Assembly: GCA_002102555.1 (NCBI GenBank)
Contig: MCFL01000156.1
Span: 1 to 57,021, forward strand
Length of the DNA stretch: 57,021 nucleotides
DNA from: Catenaria anguillulae PL171
Taxonomy: Eukaryota > Blastocladiomycota > Blastocladiomycetes > Blastocladiales > Catenariaceae
Direction: 5' to 3'
The translations under genes and the position numbers were made by a program. Below the pieces are notes generated by a model, which saw nothing but the letters and a program-made list of their open reading frames with translations, was not told where the DNA came from and ran no database searches. Each line of letters begins with the position of its first letter. Position 1 is the first letter of the stretch. Below, in pieces: positions 41,889-51,842 of the stretch.

Positions 41889-42640
41889 TGCGAGGACTGC
41901 GGTGTTGGAACGTTGATCTGTGTGGGCTGTGTGGAGGGTAGGTGAGGAGTCTTGTGCTGGCGGAGGGGAAGGAGAATCGGGCAGTATTTGTATGATTCTC
42001 AGGACTGCGAGATGCAACCAGCTAGGGACGATGAGATTCACGCTGGCCTGCGAGACGATGGCCGTAAGACACAAAGCAAATGAGAACTCAATTCATCGTG
42101 ACTGCAGTGCAAGGCTTCACGTGATTTCATCGCGTTTGGACAAGACAACCTGAAACATCTATCTGTGGCTATTGTGGGCCAAAGGCGTCTGATTGGCCCA
42201 GATACCATCTACGACTCACAAGGCCGCTGACATAAGATGTTATCTCCCACCCACGGAAGGTCGGGTAGGAAAGATCACAGTCATTCTTCAGCGAATTCGT
42301 TTCCACCTTTCCAGGCACATCGACTGTAATCATTGTTGGACATAAACAAGCATGCGACGCGAGCGACGCACTGTACCATGCTGGACACTTTCCAGTCGCT
42401 GCAATCATCTTCAGCCGTAAATACACTCTGCCATGCTTGATCTGAGCGCCCACAGTTCGGTGCTGGGCACAATGATGACTTGATTTCTTCCCATAACCCG
42501 GCCAAGGTTTTGTCAATCTGAAAATCACGGCCGAATACTGAGCATGACGCGATTCTCGCTCTGCCATGGAGTGAATGCATTTCTACGCACACTGCGTATA
42601 TCATATTTTTCGCCTTCTCTTTCCTATTCATCCTCCTGTC
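41889..42640. other. Divergent upstream region, OTC (-) and 7TM gene A (+)
   Basis: 752 bases without a gene I can support. The 154- and 132-codon minus-strand frames near 42170-42745 are not protein-like and partly overlap the 7TM gene. Confidence 0.4.
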
Positions 42641-44164
42641 ATGTTTGCATCCCCGCAAACAGCCCCGTGTGCTCAGGTCGTCGCGTCTGTAATGGGGGCG
42701 GTGGCCGACGACGCAACAGCCAGCGCCTCGTCGTCGTGCGGACATACGATAGAAACGACACCATCCGTTTGGGTGTCAATTTTGCTTTCTGCCATCGGGA
42801 TCCCTCTGTGCATATGCTTCACAAGACGAACATGGCGTGGCTGGATGCTGTATCTCAACCCACCAACACTCAAGGGCCCAAATCAGACTGCGTCAGGCGC
42901 ATCGGAAAGCTCAAACAGCTTGGTCAAGAATCAGACCGCTTCCTTCAATCCGCCGGTATTGGCAGGAACATTTGGCGTAAGTTCCCAGCATGCACACCAC
43001 GGCAATGGCAGTCATCACTCGATCCATTCGGTTGGTGCAACATCGCCCTTCTTCTGTTTGCCAACCATTCGACTCCGCCTTCCAAAGAATCGAAACGAAG
43101 GCATGGCCATGCTCCTGCTTGCCAGTTGGATCGTCTTCAGCATCGATCAAATGTTTGATCTCGTCTACCAAGTCACACTTGGACGATCGTGTCCACAATA
43201 CAACTGCATCCAAGCACTCGTGCTAATGCCGGGCTGCCTCGCCGAGCCCATTTCAATGATTCAAACCTATCTACAACCCCTCGGGTCGGCCTTGTTTGTC
43301 CTCGCAACAATGAATCGATTCATCAACGTCTATTCCGTGCTGTCAAGGCCCCGGCTCGTTGTGATTCGCACGGGATCCGTCATTGTCGTACTGGTCACCA
43401 TCTTTCGTTGGGCAACCATCCCATTTCTGTACATGCTGGAAACCATTCCCACAGGCTCAGAGAGTAGAGAAACGCGATTCATGCGGTTGGCGTCCGTCCT
43501 GTACAGCGCCGGGTTTTACTCGAGCTATTTGGTCTACGCCGTGTTTGATTTGGCGTCGCTGGCCATGGGTATTCAGTATATTTTGCGGACACAGCAAGAG
43601 GTCGACATGGCTCGTGGCAAGTCGACGGCCGTATTGCAAAAGATGGACGGTGGCGAGCAGTACGGCAACGTGAGCATGTTGCAGTCAACGCCCGATGCCC
43701 TTGCGTCAAATATCATGGCAACCGCACCGTCGTCAAGCTTTATTCTTCAAAACAGTGGGGGGCTGCCTGCACTTGCGATGTCTGCCACTGGACCCCCGCC
43801 TCCTGGTACCCAGCAACCACATCATCATCCACCAGTCTCGTTTGTCAAGCGCGTGTCAGCTGCACTTTCCGACATCCCTCGCCGTCCGCCGTCCGAAACA
43901 ACCCCATCCGACGTTGTCTTTTGGATCATTGCATGCGTTTTGGTTCTATTCGGATTCCTCGCTATTCAGGGCTACCCGGGTGTGCTTGCAACGCAGCCCG
44001 CCCAACTGTCGTTTGCCCTCATGACACTTATGCTCAAGATCTTTGGCGTTTGCATGAGCATGGCCATCACGCGGATGACACAGTTGGTTACGAGAAAGAG
44101 GCGGCCACGCGGAGCGGCGAGGAACAGGGGACAGTCCTCGCAGCAGGCAACTTCAGGAGTGTAA
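42641..44164 (+). CDS. Seven-helix membrane protein of unknown family, copy A
   Basis: Intronless, 507 residues from ATG 42641. Seven hydrophobic segments can be seen: SVWVSILLSAIGIPLCICF, MAMLLLASWIVFSI, LGSALFVLATMNRF, VIRTGSVIVVLVTIF, FYSSYLVYAVFDLASLAMG, VVFWIIACVLVLFGFLAI and LSFALMTLMLKIFGVCMSM. A Cys-rich loop after helix 2 has CPQYNC. After helix 3 comes NRFINVYSVLSRPR, placed like a receptor DRY motif. A long Ser/Pro/His loop separates helices 5 and 6, and the tail is basic. It matches the protein at 46046-47601 in layout and in these two motifs. A signalling receptor is a fair guess; I recognise no named family. An in-frame ATG at 42575 is possible but less likely. Confidence 0.75.
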   Translation: MFASPQTAPCAQVVASVMGAVADDATASASSSCGHTIETTPSVWVSILLSAIGIPLCICFTRRTWRGWMLYLNPPTLKGPNQTASGASESSNSLVKNQTASFNPPVLAGTFGVSSQHAHHGNGSHHSIHSVGATSPFFCLPTIRLRLPKNRNEGMAMLLLASWIVFSIDQMFDLVYQVTLGRSCPQYNCIQALVLMPGCLAEPISMIQTYLQPLGSALFVLATMNRFINVYSVLSRPRLVVIRTGSVIVVLVTIFRWATIPFLYMLETIPTGSESRETRFMRLASVLYSAGFYSSYLVYAVFDLASLAMGIQYILRTQQEVDMARGKSTAVLQKMDGGEQYGNVSMLQSTPDALASNIMATAPSSSFILQNSGGLPALAMSATGPPPPGTQQPHHHPPVSFVKRVSAALSDIPRRPPSETTPSDVVFWIIACVLVLFGFLAIQGYPGVLATQPAQLSFALMTLMLKIFGVCMSMAITRMTQLVTRKRRPRGAARNRGQSSQQATSGV

Positions 44165-44463
44165 ACGAGTCAGGCAGTCACACAAGAATACATGTTTTCG
44201 TCAGATCACATTCCATTTTCTGCTCCAACTCGCATGGCGGTGGATGGACAACCGGTGCTGACCAGGTGAGTGACAGGATGTCCCCAATGCCCCGGCCAAC
44301 TGCGACTCATCCATGAAAATGAGGCTCTGCATTGCAATTATGGCACAGAAATGCATGTTTTCATGATTGCATCGGATTACCGAACAAGACAAAAATGTGG
44401 GGTCAACGCCCCCAGTTTTACACACATAAATTCGATCCACACATGTCTTTTACCAGCTCCAAC

Positions 44464-45213
44464 TCACTGATAGTTCTGGCGAGCCACAGCCGCCGGCGCC
44501 GTCACACTCATCCCTGGCTTGAGCTTGGGGTAAATCCTCTCGTGCACCTTCTCGGCCTTCTCCACATGCCCGCCATCGGGCCGCACAATCACCACAGGCA
44601 CATTCGCGTGCTGCGAAACATATTCGCTGACGGACCCGAGCGTCATGCGCTCAAACACGCCCTTGCCGTGTGATCCCATGACAATCAAGTCGGCACCGAC
44701 TTCCTGAGCCTTTCGGCAAATATCGGTGCGGGGGTCGCCGCGAAGCGCAAAGCCTTGGACTTGAGCGGGCACGGCAAGGTGCTCGTCAGCTTGGTCGTCG
44801 GACTGGAGGTACTTTGCGTACATGCGGACGAGATCGTGCGATTCTTGGCGAACAGCCTTTTCCAAGTCGTTGAGCGAGATCAAGAGCTCGGCGCCCAGGT
44901 CGGCAAAGTAAACTTGTTGGTACGGGCGGACGTTGATGAGGATCACCTTGTCGGTCGGGCGAAGCACGTTGCGGCGGGCCCAGTGCAGCGTGGCCGTTGA
45001 GCTCACGGACCGCTCGACCGGGATCAAGACGGTGCGTGTCGTGGGCTTGGGCTCGGTCTGAGTCGCGTCAGCAGCGGCAGCAGGGTCATGGAGTTCGTCG
45101 ACAGCGTGGTCCTCGGGCGTGTGCAAGTGTTGCTGGGTCACGGGAACAATGGGAAGCACTTCGCTTTGCACGTTGGTGGCGACTTCGGGGGTGGTCGGGG
45201 TGGTGATGGTCAT
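44464..45213 (-). CDS. Universal stress protein (UspA domain), copy 2
   Basis: Intronless, 249 residues, frame intact. TVLIPVERSVSSTATLHWARRN opens the domain. VRPYQQVYFADLGAELLISLND follows. The nucleotide-binding signature is VMGSHGKGVFERMTLGSVSEYVSQHANVPVVIVRP, a perfect Gx2Gx9GS pattern, so ATP binding is expected. The tail, YPKLKPGMSVTAPAAVARQNYQ, is shared with copy 1 at 13920-14659, 30 kb away on the same strand. The N-terminal 55 residues are unstructured and Pro/Thr/Gln-rich. It sits between the two 7TM paralogues, back to back with copy B. Confidence 0.93.
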   Translation of the reverse strand: MTITTPTTPEVATNVQSEVLPIVPVTQQHLHTPEDHAVDELHDPAAAADATQTEPKPTTRTVLIPVERSVSSTATLHWARRNVLRPTDKVILINVRPYQQVYFADLGAELLISLNDLEKAVRQESHDLVRMYAKYLQSDDQADEHLAVPAQVQGFALRGDPRTDICRKAQEVGADLIVMGSHGKGVFERMTLGSVSEYVSQHANVPVVIVRPDGGHVEKAEKVHERIYPKLKPGMSVTAPAAVARQNYQ

Positions 45214-46045
45214 GATGATCAGATGACTCGGAAGAGTGATTGAGAGGCAATTTTTACGTTGGGAACGTTGACAAGCTGATTGATGCCATGTCGACCGCCA
45301 AAGAGTTGAGCGGGTGCGAGCTGGTATTTGTACCCCTGAGCCCCTTTGTCATCGGGCTCTAACCTTGTCATATGTAGGTGCCTATTATACTCGCAAGAGC
45401 CCGGGTCGGTTGCAGAGTGGCGGAACGGGAAGGGGCGTTGGTGCGGCGTTCAATGGGTCCAGACGTGAGAACGTTTTCGGCAGAATAAAGTTGGTCAAGG
45501 ACGCCACCCAAGACGCCACAGAGACAGATCAAACAACACATTGCCGCCTGCAGACGGCCCCAGGACATAATGACCAGTCATGACCTATGTGACTGCACGG
45601 ATCGATTCACAATGACACAATTCTCGTTTAAGTACTACATGACACTTTGTGTTCTCATCGCGCGGTGTTTCACAAGTCTTGGGCTCATTTACTGCAGGTC
45701 CGGCTGACCTGGAGACTCTGATCAAGAGGAATCAGTTCTTGCTATAAGGTATTGCATTATCTTCACTCAAAATGCCAGAAGTGCATCGAGAATGTGAAGA
45801 ACGCTGACGTTGGACGCTCGCTCAATCAATTCAAGTCAGTCGGTCGGGTCGAATATGGGCACTGTCAATCTGACGCGTCCGTTAAGTGTAAGAATGAATC
45901 CACCATCAACTCTGCTCTTGCTGCTGCGAACATCTTGCCGTAAGTACCAGACCTGATTAAGTATCGACGGGTGTAGCATGTTGCACATCAATTGCATCGA
46001 TGTGGATGATTAAGTCGTCATTCTGTGCACTCCATTTCAAGAATC
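45214..46045. other. Divergent upstream region, USP copy 2 (-) and 7TM gene B (+)
   Basis: 832 bases without a supported gene. Only short frames occur (for example 45314-45583), with no protein character. Confidence 0.4.
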
Positions 46046-47601
46046 ATGAACGGAACCATGAACGATTTTTCGAACACCTACTCTTGCGCACAAGATCCAC
46101 TTCGACAAAACAGTCAGGATGACACCTGGGTTACACTTGGGCTTGCATTGGCCGCACTTCCCATTAGCCTCTACTTTCTCGCAAAAACTTGGATCAGCTG
46201 GCGAGCGCTTCACCGCCCAACTCGTGCATACATACCACAAGACGGAGGTGGCACAGGCAAACGGAATGTCAGCCGACGAGGATCCCATTCGGCTACTGGC
46301 GAGCAAGAGTTAAGCTCTGGCGACGGCAATCGCCAGCGGCAACCATCTATTGATACCACTCAATCCGGCGGCAGCGTGGCTGGATCGATTAGTGGCGAGC
46401 CAGAGGGCGACTGGGCGTGGCGCGAATCAGCCAAATATTGGCTAAAGAAACTGTTTCGCCCGCGGACGGTCAATCAACTTATTGGCAACTTGCTTCTGTG
46501 CAGCTGGATCATCCTTGCCGCCGACCAATTCTTCCACGCACTCTTCATTGTGTCGATCACCTTCACCTGCCCGGCGTACAATTGCCGCGATTACCTTACG
46601 TTTGCCACACCGACCTGTGCTGCGGGTCCCCTCGAGGCTGTCCAGCTCATCATCCAACCTTTTGGCTCCTGCCTCTTCATTGTCGCAACCGTCAACCGGT
46701 TTGTCAATGTCTATTCCAGGCTCTCTCGCCGAAGATTCATTGCCTTGCGCATCGGTACCATGCTTGTGTGCTTTGTGTGCATGGGAATGAGCGCAATCAC
46801 GGCAATGACTTTTGTCTTAACGCTGAGCGAGTCGACGACACCCGCTCAACAAGCTGAGGGGCAGCGGTTGCTAGTCTTTGGCGACTTTATCACATACCAA
46901 ACACTGGGCATTGTTGCCGTGTTTGCTCTCGTCATGGGGCTCCAATACATTTACGAGATTCGCAAGGAGGTCACGGCCCTCAAGTCTCCCATTGCGACTC
47001 CATCTATCTTCAATGCGGCGGACGCGCCCAATGGGACATTTTCGTTTCTGGCCGTCGCGGCCACCGCGCCACTTGACTCAACACCCGAGTCAACGGCAGA
47101 TTCATCGTCTCCACTCCCGCTCCTCCACTTGCCCCTGTTCCCGCAATCGTTGAGCCAACACCAAGCATATCCAAATCCACGTCCTCCTCATGCCACAATG
47201 GCTCAAATCAAAACCATTCTCGCTCACGACTTCGACCTCGCCCTCCACGGCGCGTTCTCTGGTGCTCTTGCGCCAACCAACAAAAACATGCTTGCAAAGT
47301 CTCCATCCGCGGTCATGAAGGCAACGCTTCAGCGCGCGTATCACAGCGACCGCCGCAAATCGATTGTCACGGTCGGGTGCATTCTCGTCAACATTGCAAT
47401 CATCGTGTCCTTCTTGTTCCAGCACCCATATGTCGCGCCGACGCCAGAGGGCGCACAAAAGCCATCGACCCTGTTGGATCTGGCCATTTTGTCGCTGGTT
47501 CAAAAGTGTTTGCGGCCGTGGCCACGGTCGCGATTCAGCTCATGACGGATTTGGTGTTGGCGAATAAGCAGAGCTCGGGTGGACGAGGAGGAGCAATGTA
47601 A
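46046..47601 (+). CDS. Seven-helix membrane protein of unknown family, copy B
   Basis: About 518 residues from ATG 46046. It is paralogous to copy A: helix 1 VTLGLALAALPISLYFLA, helix 2 LIGNLLLCSWIILAADQFF, the loop motif CPAYNC, LFIVATVNRFVNVYSRLSRRRF after helix 3, and further helices to IVTVGCILVNIAIIVSFLF. The first cytoplasmic loop is much longer than in copy A and Ser/Gly-rich. The frame as read stops at 47545, but one more base near 47502-47506 (AAAAG) lets helix 7 continue as VFAAVATVAIQLMTDLVLANK, which aligns with helix 7 of copy A, and ends at 47601. I therefore give the longer end. Potential N-glycosylation sites (NGT) lie at the start. Confidence 0.72.
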
Positions 47602-47736
47602 ACAATACATCGATGTGTATATCCTTGCGCTTGACAGGATGTATAATACAAACACTCCTGAGCACATGAGAAAGGGAGGGGAAACGGGTTCTGTCTGAGC
47701 GCAGAACCCCCTGACACCACACGATCGACAACCTAC

Positions 47737-48868
47737 TCAATGCTGATGCTCATACACATTATCAAACGGCAAATCCTTGGTGGGCTGCAACCAGTTCTTT
47801 TCGTCATACTTGAGCGCGCCATCAATCATATGAAACGTGTAAATGTACCGACTCTTGCTGGACCGATTGGCCGGCGCTCGCGTGCACAATGCCGCCATGA
47901 ATAAGCACGAGCGACCCGGCCTTGACCTCGCCCACAACATAATCCTCGGGCTTGAACTGCTCGTACGAGTGGGGCACACCCTCGGGCTCAAATGTGGTGC
48001 CACCTTCGCCGCTCGGGTGCACGCGCACAAACCGGCGAGTGATGGGGGTTGTTTTGTGCGAGCCAGGCACAAATGTCAGGCACCCGTTTTGCAGGGTGCA
48101 GTCCTCGAGGGCAAACCAAAAGCCGACGGCTGACGGGGGGTCCGTGTGCAAAAAGGTCGAGTCTTGGTGCGGCGGGACGGCGCCTCCGATTTCTGTCGTG
48201 CGTCACACTGGGTGAGCGCAAGTGGGGCATTCACCGAAATTTGTAGAGGATGAAAATGGGTCCGTACCAGGCTGTTTGAAGATGAGCATGGACTGCAAAA
48301 TCACCGGCTTTTCGAAATCCAACTTGCGCACAATGTCAATGACGGCAGGCCGATGTGAAAATTCGCGGTACTTGTCGTCGAGCACATGCAGTGCGTGCCC
48401 AATCTTGTTGATGGCGCGCTCCTTTGGCTTGAGCAGCTTGCCAGTCTGCTTGTCAATGGCGTCTTCTTCGAAGAAATAGCGGATGGCGTCGCCCGATTCG
48501 AGAAAGTACTTGTCGCCAACGTGCTTTGTGCCATCCTTTCCGCCGGTCGCAAAGGTGGTCATTGGGTGCGTTGAGAGGTCCATGGAATGGAGGAGCTCGT
48601 CGGCGCGCGCTTTGAGCACGGCGGCGTCGGTGGTGGTAAAGAAGTCGGGGATGATGAGGTAGCCATCATTGAGGAACTGAAAGGATCGAAAGAAAAAAAA
48701 AAAAACAGAAAAGAAAGTGAGCACATGTATGAAAAGCCAAACTGGCTCGATTCGATGGCGCGCGAATGGGTGTGGCGTCAAGGTGCAACGACAATAACGA
48801 ACCTTGGCCTTCAGGTCGTCCGTGAAGACAAACTTGGCCGAGTCGCCGTTGGTCGCTGATGTGGTCAT
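47737..48868 (-). CDS. PHYHD1-like phytanoyl-CoA dioxygenase family protein
   Basis: Three exons (48868-48803, 48676-48268, 48192-47737). The double-stranded beta-helix oxygenase shows FLNDGYLIIPDFF near the start, metal ligands in VPPHQDSTFLHTDPPSAVGFW (HxD), and the later His in SLVLIHGGIVHAS. It ends with KSRYIYTFHMIDG...NWLQPTKDLPFDNVY, matching the PHYHD1 end (TFHxxE...NWLQPTxELPF). These Fe(II)/2-oxoglutarate enzymes hydroxylate small molecules or CoA esters; the PHYHD1 substrate is unknown. At 47869-47874 (GGCCGG) the frame moves as if one base were extra, the opposite of the other frame changes in the window. Without it the conserved C-terminus would be lost. Confidence 0.88.
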
Positions 48869-49493
48869 GGTGACTTGGTCGAAATTATCAAGTTCTTGGT
48901 GCGTCAAAAGCGTTGCATTGGAATCTGAGTGGGCGGACGCAGCCGCACGTCACGAAGCATGTCAGTGCGAAGTGCGAATTTCTCAGCGCGGTGTTGCCAT
49001 GCGAAACATTGGGTATTACATTAGGCATACATTGCAAAGGGACTGTCGTCGCGGTACATTGGGGGCAACGCTTGCATACGAGCACTCGCCTGTCGTTAGA
49101 ACATGAGCCGGATCCAGAGGGCGTCCGTGCCTTTTATACCCGCGTACACGGGGGGCCTGGGGATCAAAGCTGGATGGACGCAATCCCCGGTCCCGAGTCA
49201 TTGGAACTGCAGTTCGCATCCCTGGAAAGGCGCTGCAAACATTTTGAGGGAGAGACAAGGCAAGTCACGCATGCCCGAGATGGATGGCGCATGTTTCAGC
49301 GGAGACGCGACTCCTACTCGACTCGACAAGTATATTTATACATGTATACTACAGGTCCCTCGAAGCTGGGCATGCAGATGAAGCAAGAAGCCCGCAGAAG
49401 CAGTCCAAGCGCACAGATAAATAAATACATCGTCATTTGAAATGTACAGGATAAGTAGCATCGGGGAGCAATCGAAGGGGAGAGACTGGAGTC
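48869..49493. other. Intergenic region, promoter side of the PHYHD1-like gene
   Basis: 625 bases between the start of the PHYHD1-like gene and the 3' end of the next minus-strand gene. A TATA-like stretch occurs near 49332-49346 (TATTTATACATGTATA), too far upstream to assign. No gene is supported. Confidence 0.4.
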
Positions 49494-49894
49494 TCAATCG
49501 TCAGAGGCATCGCGGAGTTGAGACCAGTCGAGGGGCAACGGGAGCCACAAGGAAAAGAGTCCTGGGAGTTGAAAAAAGAAATGAGTCACTTGAATGGGAG
49601 CATCCTGTTGTACTGTGTATAAATGCGAAGGAGGCAACTTGTCGGCATACCAATGAAGCGTGTGTTCTCCTCTGGCACGTCAATCACGGAGAACAGCTTG
49701 AAGTCCTGGCGGTCATAGAGCATGGAGGCAATGTGCGCAGCAGCCTTGCGCTCAAGCCAGCTCCGGCCGTCACTCTTCAACTTGGACTCAATATACTTTT
49801 TGAATGACTTTTCATCGGGGTTGGTGGCAATGGCGGTGGCGGCGATGGCCACAACAACGGCCACGAGCGAGACAAATGAAGACGAGCGGGACAT
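49494..49894 (-). CDS. Small secreted or membrane-anchored protein, unknown
   Basis: Two exons (49894-49651, 49561-49494) give 103 residues. Residues 6-24 (SFVSLVAVVVAIAATAIAT) form a signal peptide or anchor. The mature part is NPDEKSFKKYIESKLKSDG, ERKAAAHIASMLYDRQDFKLFSVIDV, then the hydrophobic end NTRFIGLFSLWLPLPLDWSQL. The layout (N-terminal anchor, a Tyr/Phe-containing helix, an FSVxxV strand and an FIGxxxxWLPL end) resembles a family of small proteins of unknown function found in bacteria and eukaryotes, but I cannot name it. The gene is easily missed because exon 2 has only 23 codons. It is divergent from RPN8. Confidence 0.65.
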
Positions 49895-50320
49895 TTTGCG
49901 ATATATTTTAGTGCGGGACGAGTGTTTGCAAGCAAAAGTCACGAGAGCGGGCATCCGGGTGCGAGACGGACCAGGAGGAGAGACTGACCGAGACGGACCA
50001 GTCGGAGAGACTGACCCATCCCATTGTCGTGCCACTCTTTGCACAATTGATCGGCGTACTGTGGTGTGGAACATTTTTCCAGAACACTCATGGTCCAGGT
50101 GCTGCGATCCACATCAGTGCCTCCTGGATAAATCACGAATGACTCGCGGCGAGAGAATCCCAGCAAAGAATCACCCAAACGCAACGAAACTCGTCGCATT
50201 CGTGCCTCTGAATCTACTTCACGCCCCTACCCGAGACAAGAGACCTTTTCTCCTCGTCTCCGTCACCAACCTCCCCGCTTTTGCCAGCGATCGCCAACCA
50301 CCACCTCACGCACCACACCA
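49895..50320. promoter_or_regulatory. Divergent region, small secreted protein (-) and RPN8 (+)
   Basis: 426 bases between two starts. It contains a short direct repeat near 49970-50010 (GGACCAGGAGGAGAGACTGA versus GGACCAGTCGGAGAGACTGA). The TGGCAAA or GGTGGCAAA proteasome control element of yeasts was not seen upstream of RPN8. Confidence 0.4.
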
Positions 50321-51542
50321 ATGGCCGCTGACAAGTCACCATCCAACACCAAGCCCAACGGCAAGCCCGCCGACGGGTCCACATCCGACGATAAGGCCGC
50401 GGCCGCCGCGCTCACCACCATCAACGCCAACCTGCCTGAGCGCGTCATTGTCCACCCGCTCGTGCTCCTATCCGTGGTCGATCACTACAACCGAGTCGCG
50501 AAAAACACTCGCAAGCGCGTGGTGGGCGTGCTTCTTGGCCAGCACAATGGAAATGAATTCAATGTGGCCAATTCCTTTGCCGGTTCGTTGTGCCTCCCAG
50601 CTCTTGGTTCCACGCACGTCCTGCCCCACTGCTTCCTGATTCCGCTGACCCGGTTGACACGTTGTGTCATCGCTGCCGTATCCAGTGCCATTCGAGGAGG
50701 ACGAGAAGGACCCATCTGTGTGGTTCCTCGACCACAACTATGTCGAAGCCATGAACGAAATGTTCAAGAAGGTGAATGCGCGTGAGCGCATGATTGGCTG
50801 GTACCACACAGGACCCAAGTTGCGGTCGTCGGATTTGGAAATCAACGAGCTGTTCAAGCGGTTCATCAAGGATCCGATTTTGGTGGTGGTCGACGTCAAG
50901 CCAAACCACGTTGGGTTGCCGACGGATGCATACTTCTCGATTGAGGATATCAAGGATGTGCGTCATTTTCTTTGACTCTCACTGTGCAATTGTGTCTTGC
51001 TCAAGTGTGATCGCGGACTTACTCTTGCCGCTGTGCAATAGGACGGCACGCCCGTGACCCGCACCTTCATGCACGTCCCCTCAGCGGTCGAGGCCGAAGA
51101 GGCCGAGGAAATCGGCGTCGAGCACTTGCTCCGCGACATCAAGGACAATGCCGTCGGGACACTGTCGACCCGGCTCACGGACCAGCTCGACTCGCTCCAG
51201 GGGCTTGTTTCGCATCTCGACACGATCCAGTCATACTTGCGCAAGGTTGTTGCGGGCGATCTGCCAATGCACCATGGCATCATTTACAACTTGCAAGACA
51301 TTGTCAACTGCCTGCCCGACGTTTCAGCCAACGATACCGTGCGCGCGTTCCATGTTAAGACAAACGACCAGTTGATGGTCATGTACTTGGCCAGCACGAT
51401 TCGGTCCATTTTGGCGTTGCACAATTTGATCAACAACAAGCTCGAGAACAAGGCGAACGAGGAGGGCAAGGATGGAAGGGACGGCGCAAAGAAGCCTGGG
51501 GCCGAGGATTTGTTGGGTAAGGAGAACACGGTCAAGGCATGA
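50321..51542 (+). CDS. RPN8: 26S proteasome regulatory subunit RPN8 (PSMD7)
   Basis: Three exons (50321-50582, 50686-50957, 51042-51542) give 344 residues. After an Ala/Lys-rich start the MPN domain begins with [17 protein letters not shown] and includes [22 protein letters not shown] and [20 protein letters not shown]. The catalytic metal-binding HxH of the JAMM family is not present, as expected for RPN8, the inactive partner of the deubiquitinase RPN11. The region [21 protein letters not shown], then [20 protein letters not shown], forms the C-terminal helices that hold the lid together. It ends with a Lys/Glu-rich tail. The middle intron positions keep phase exactly. Confidence 0.96.
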
Positions 51543-51842
51543 AGGGCTTTTCCTTGCTGAAATGGCCAAGATTCTTGTGATGTCGAGTTGCTGTTGTCAT
51601 ATCCTTGTTTCAAATTCAAATCCCTATTTGATGTTCTCGGACTATCTCCACAATGAATTTTGAGTCCATGCTGCGATTCTCCTGAATCAGGCTTTGGCTC
51701 GCCTTCGACCCCATTTCTCTCAACGTGGTTTGCATACTGAGAGCTCAACGGCGCCGTGCCCTCAACCGTGACCGGATCGATCGACGTGATGTAAACCACA
51801 GACGTCTGTCGTGGGCGTCAAAGTGGAGCTTCACCAACTTCA

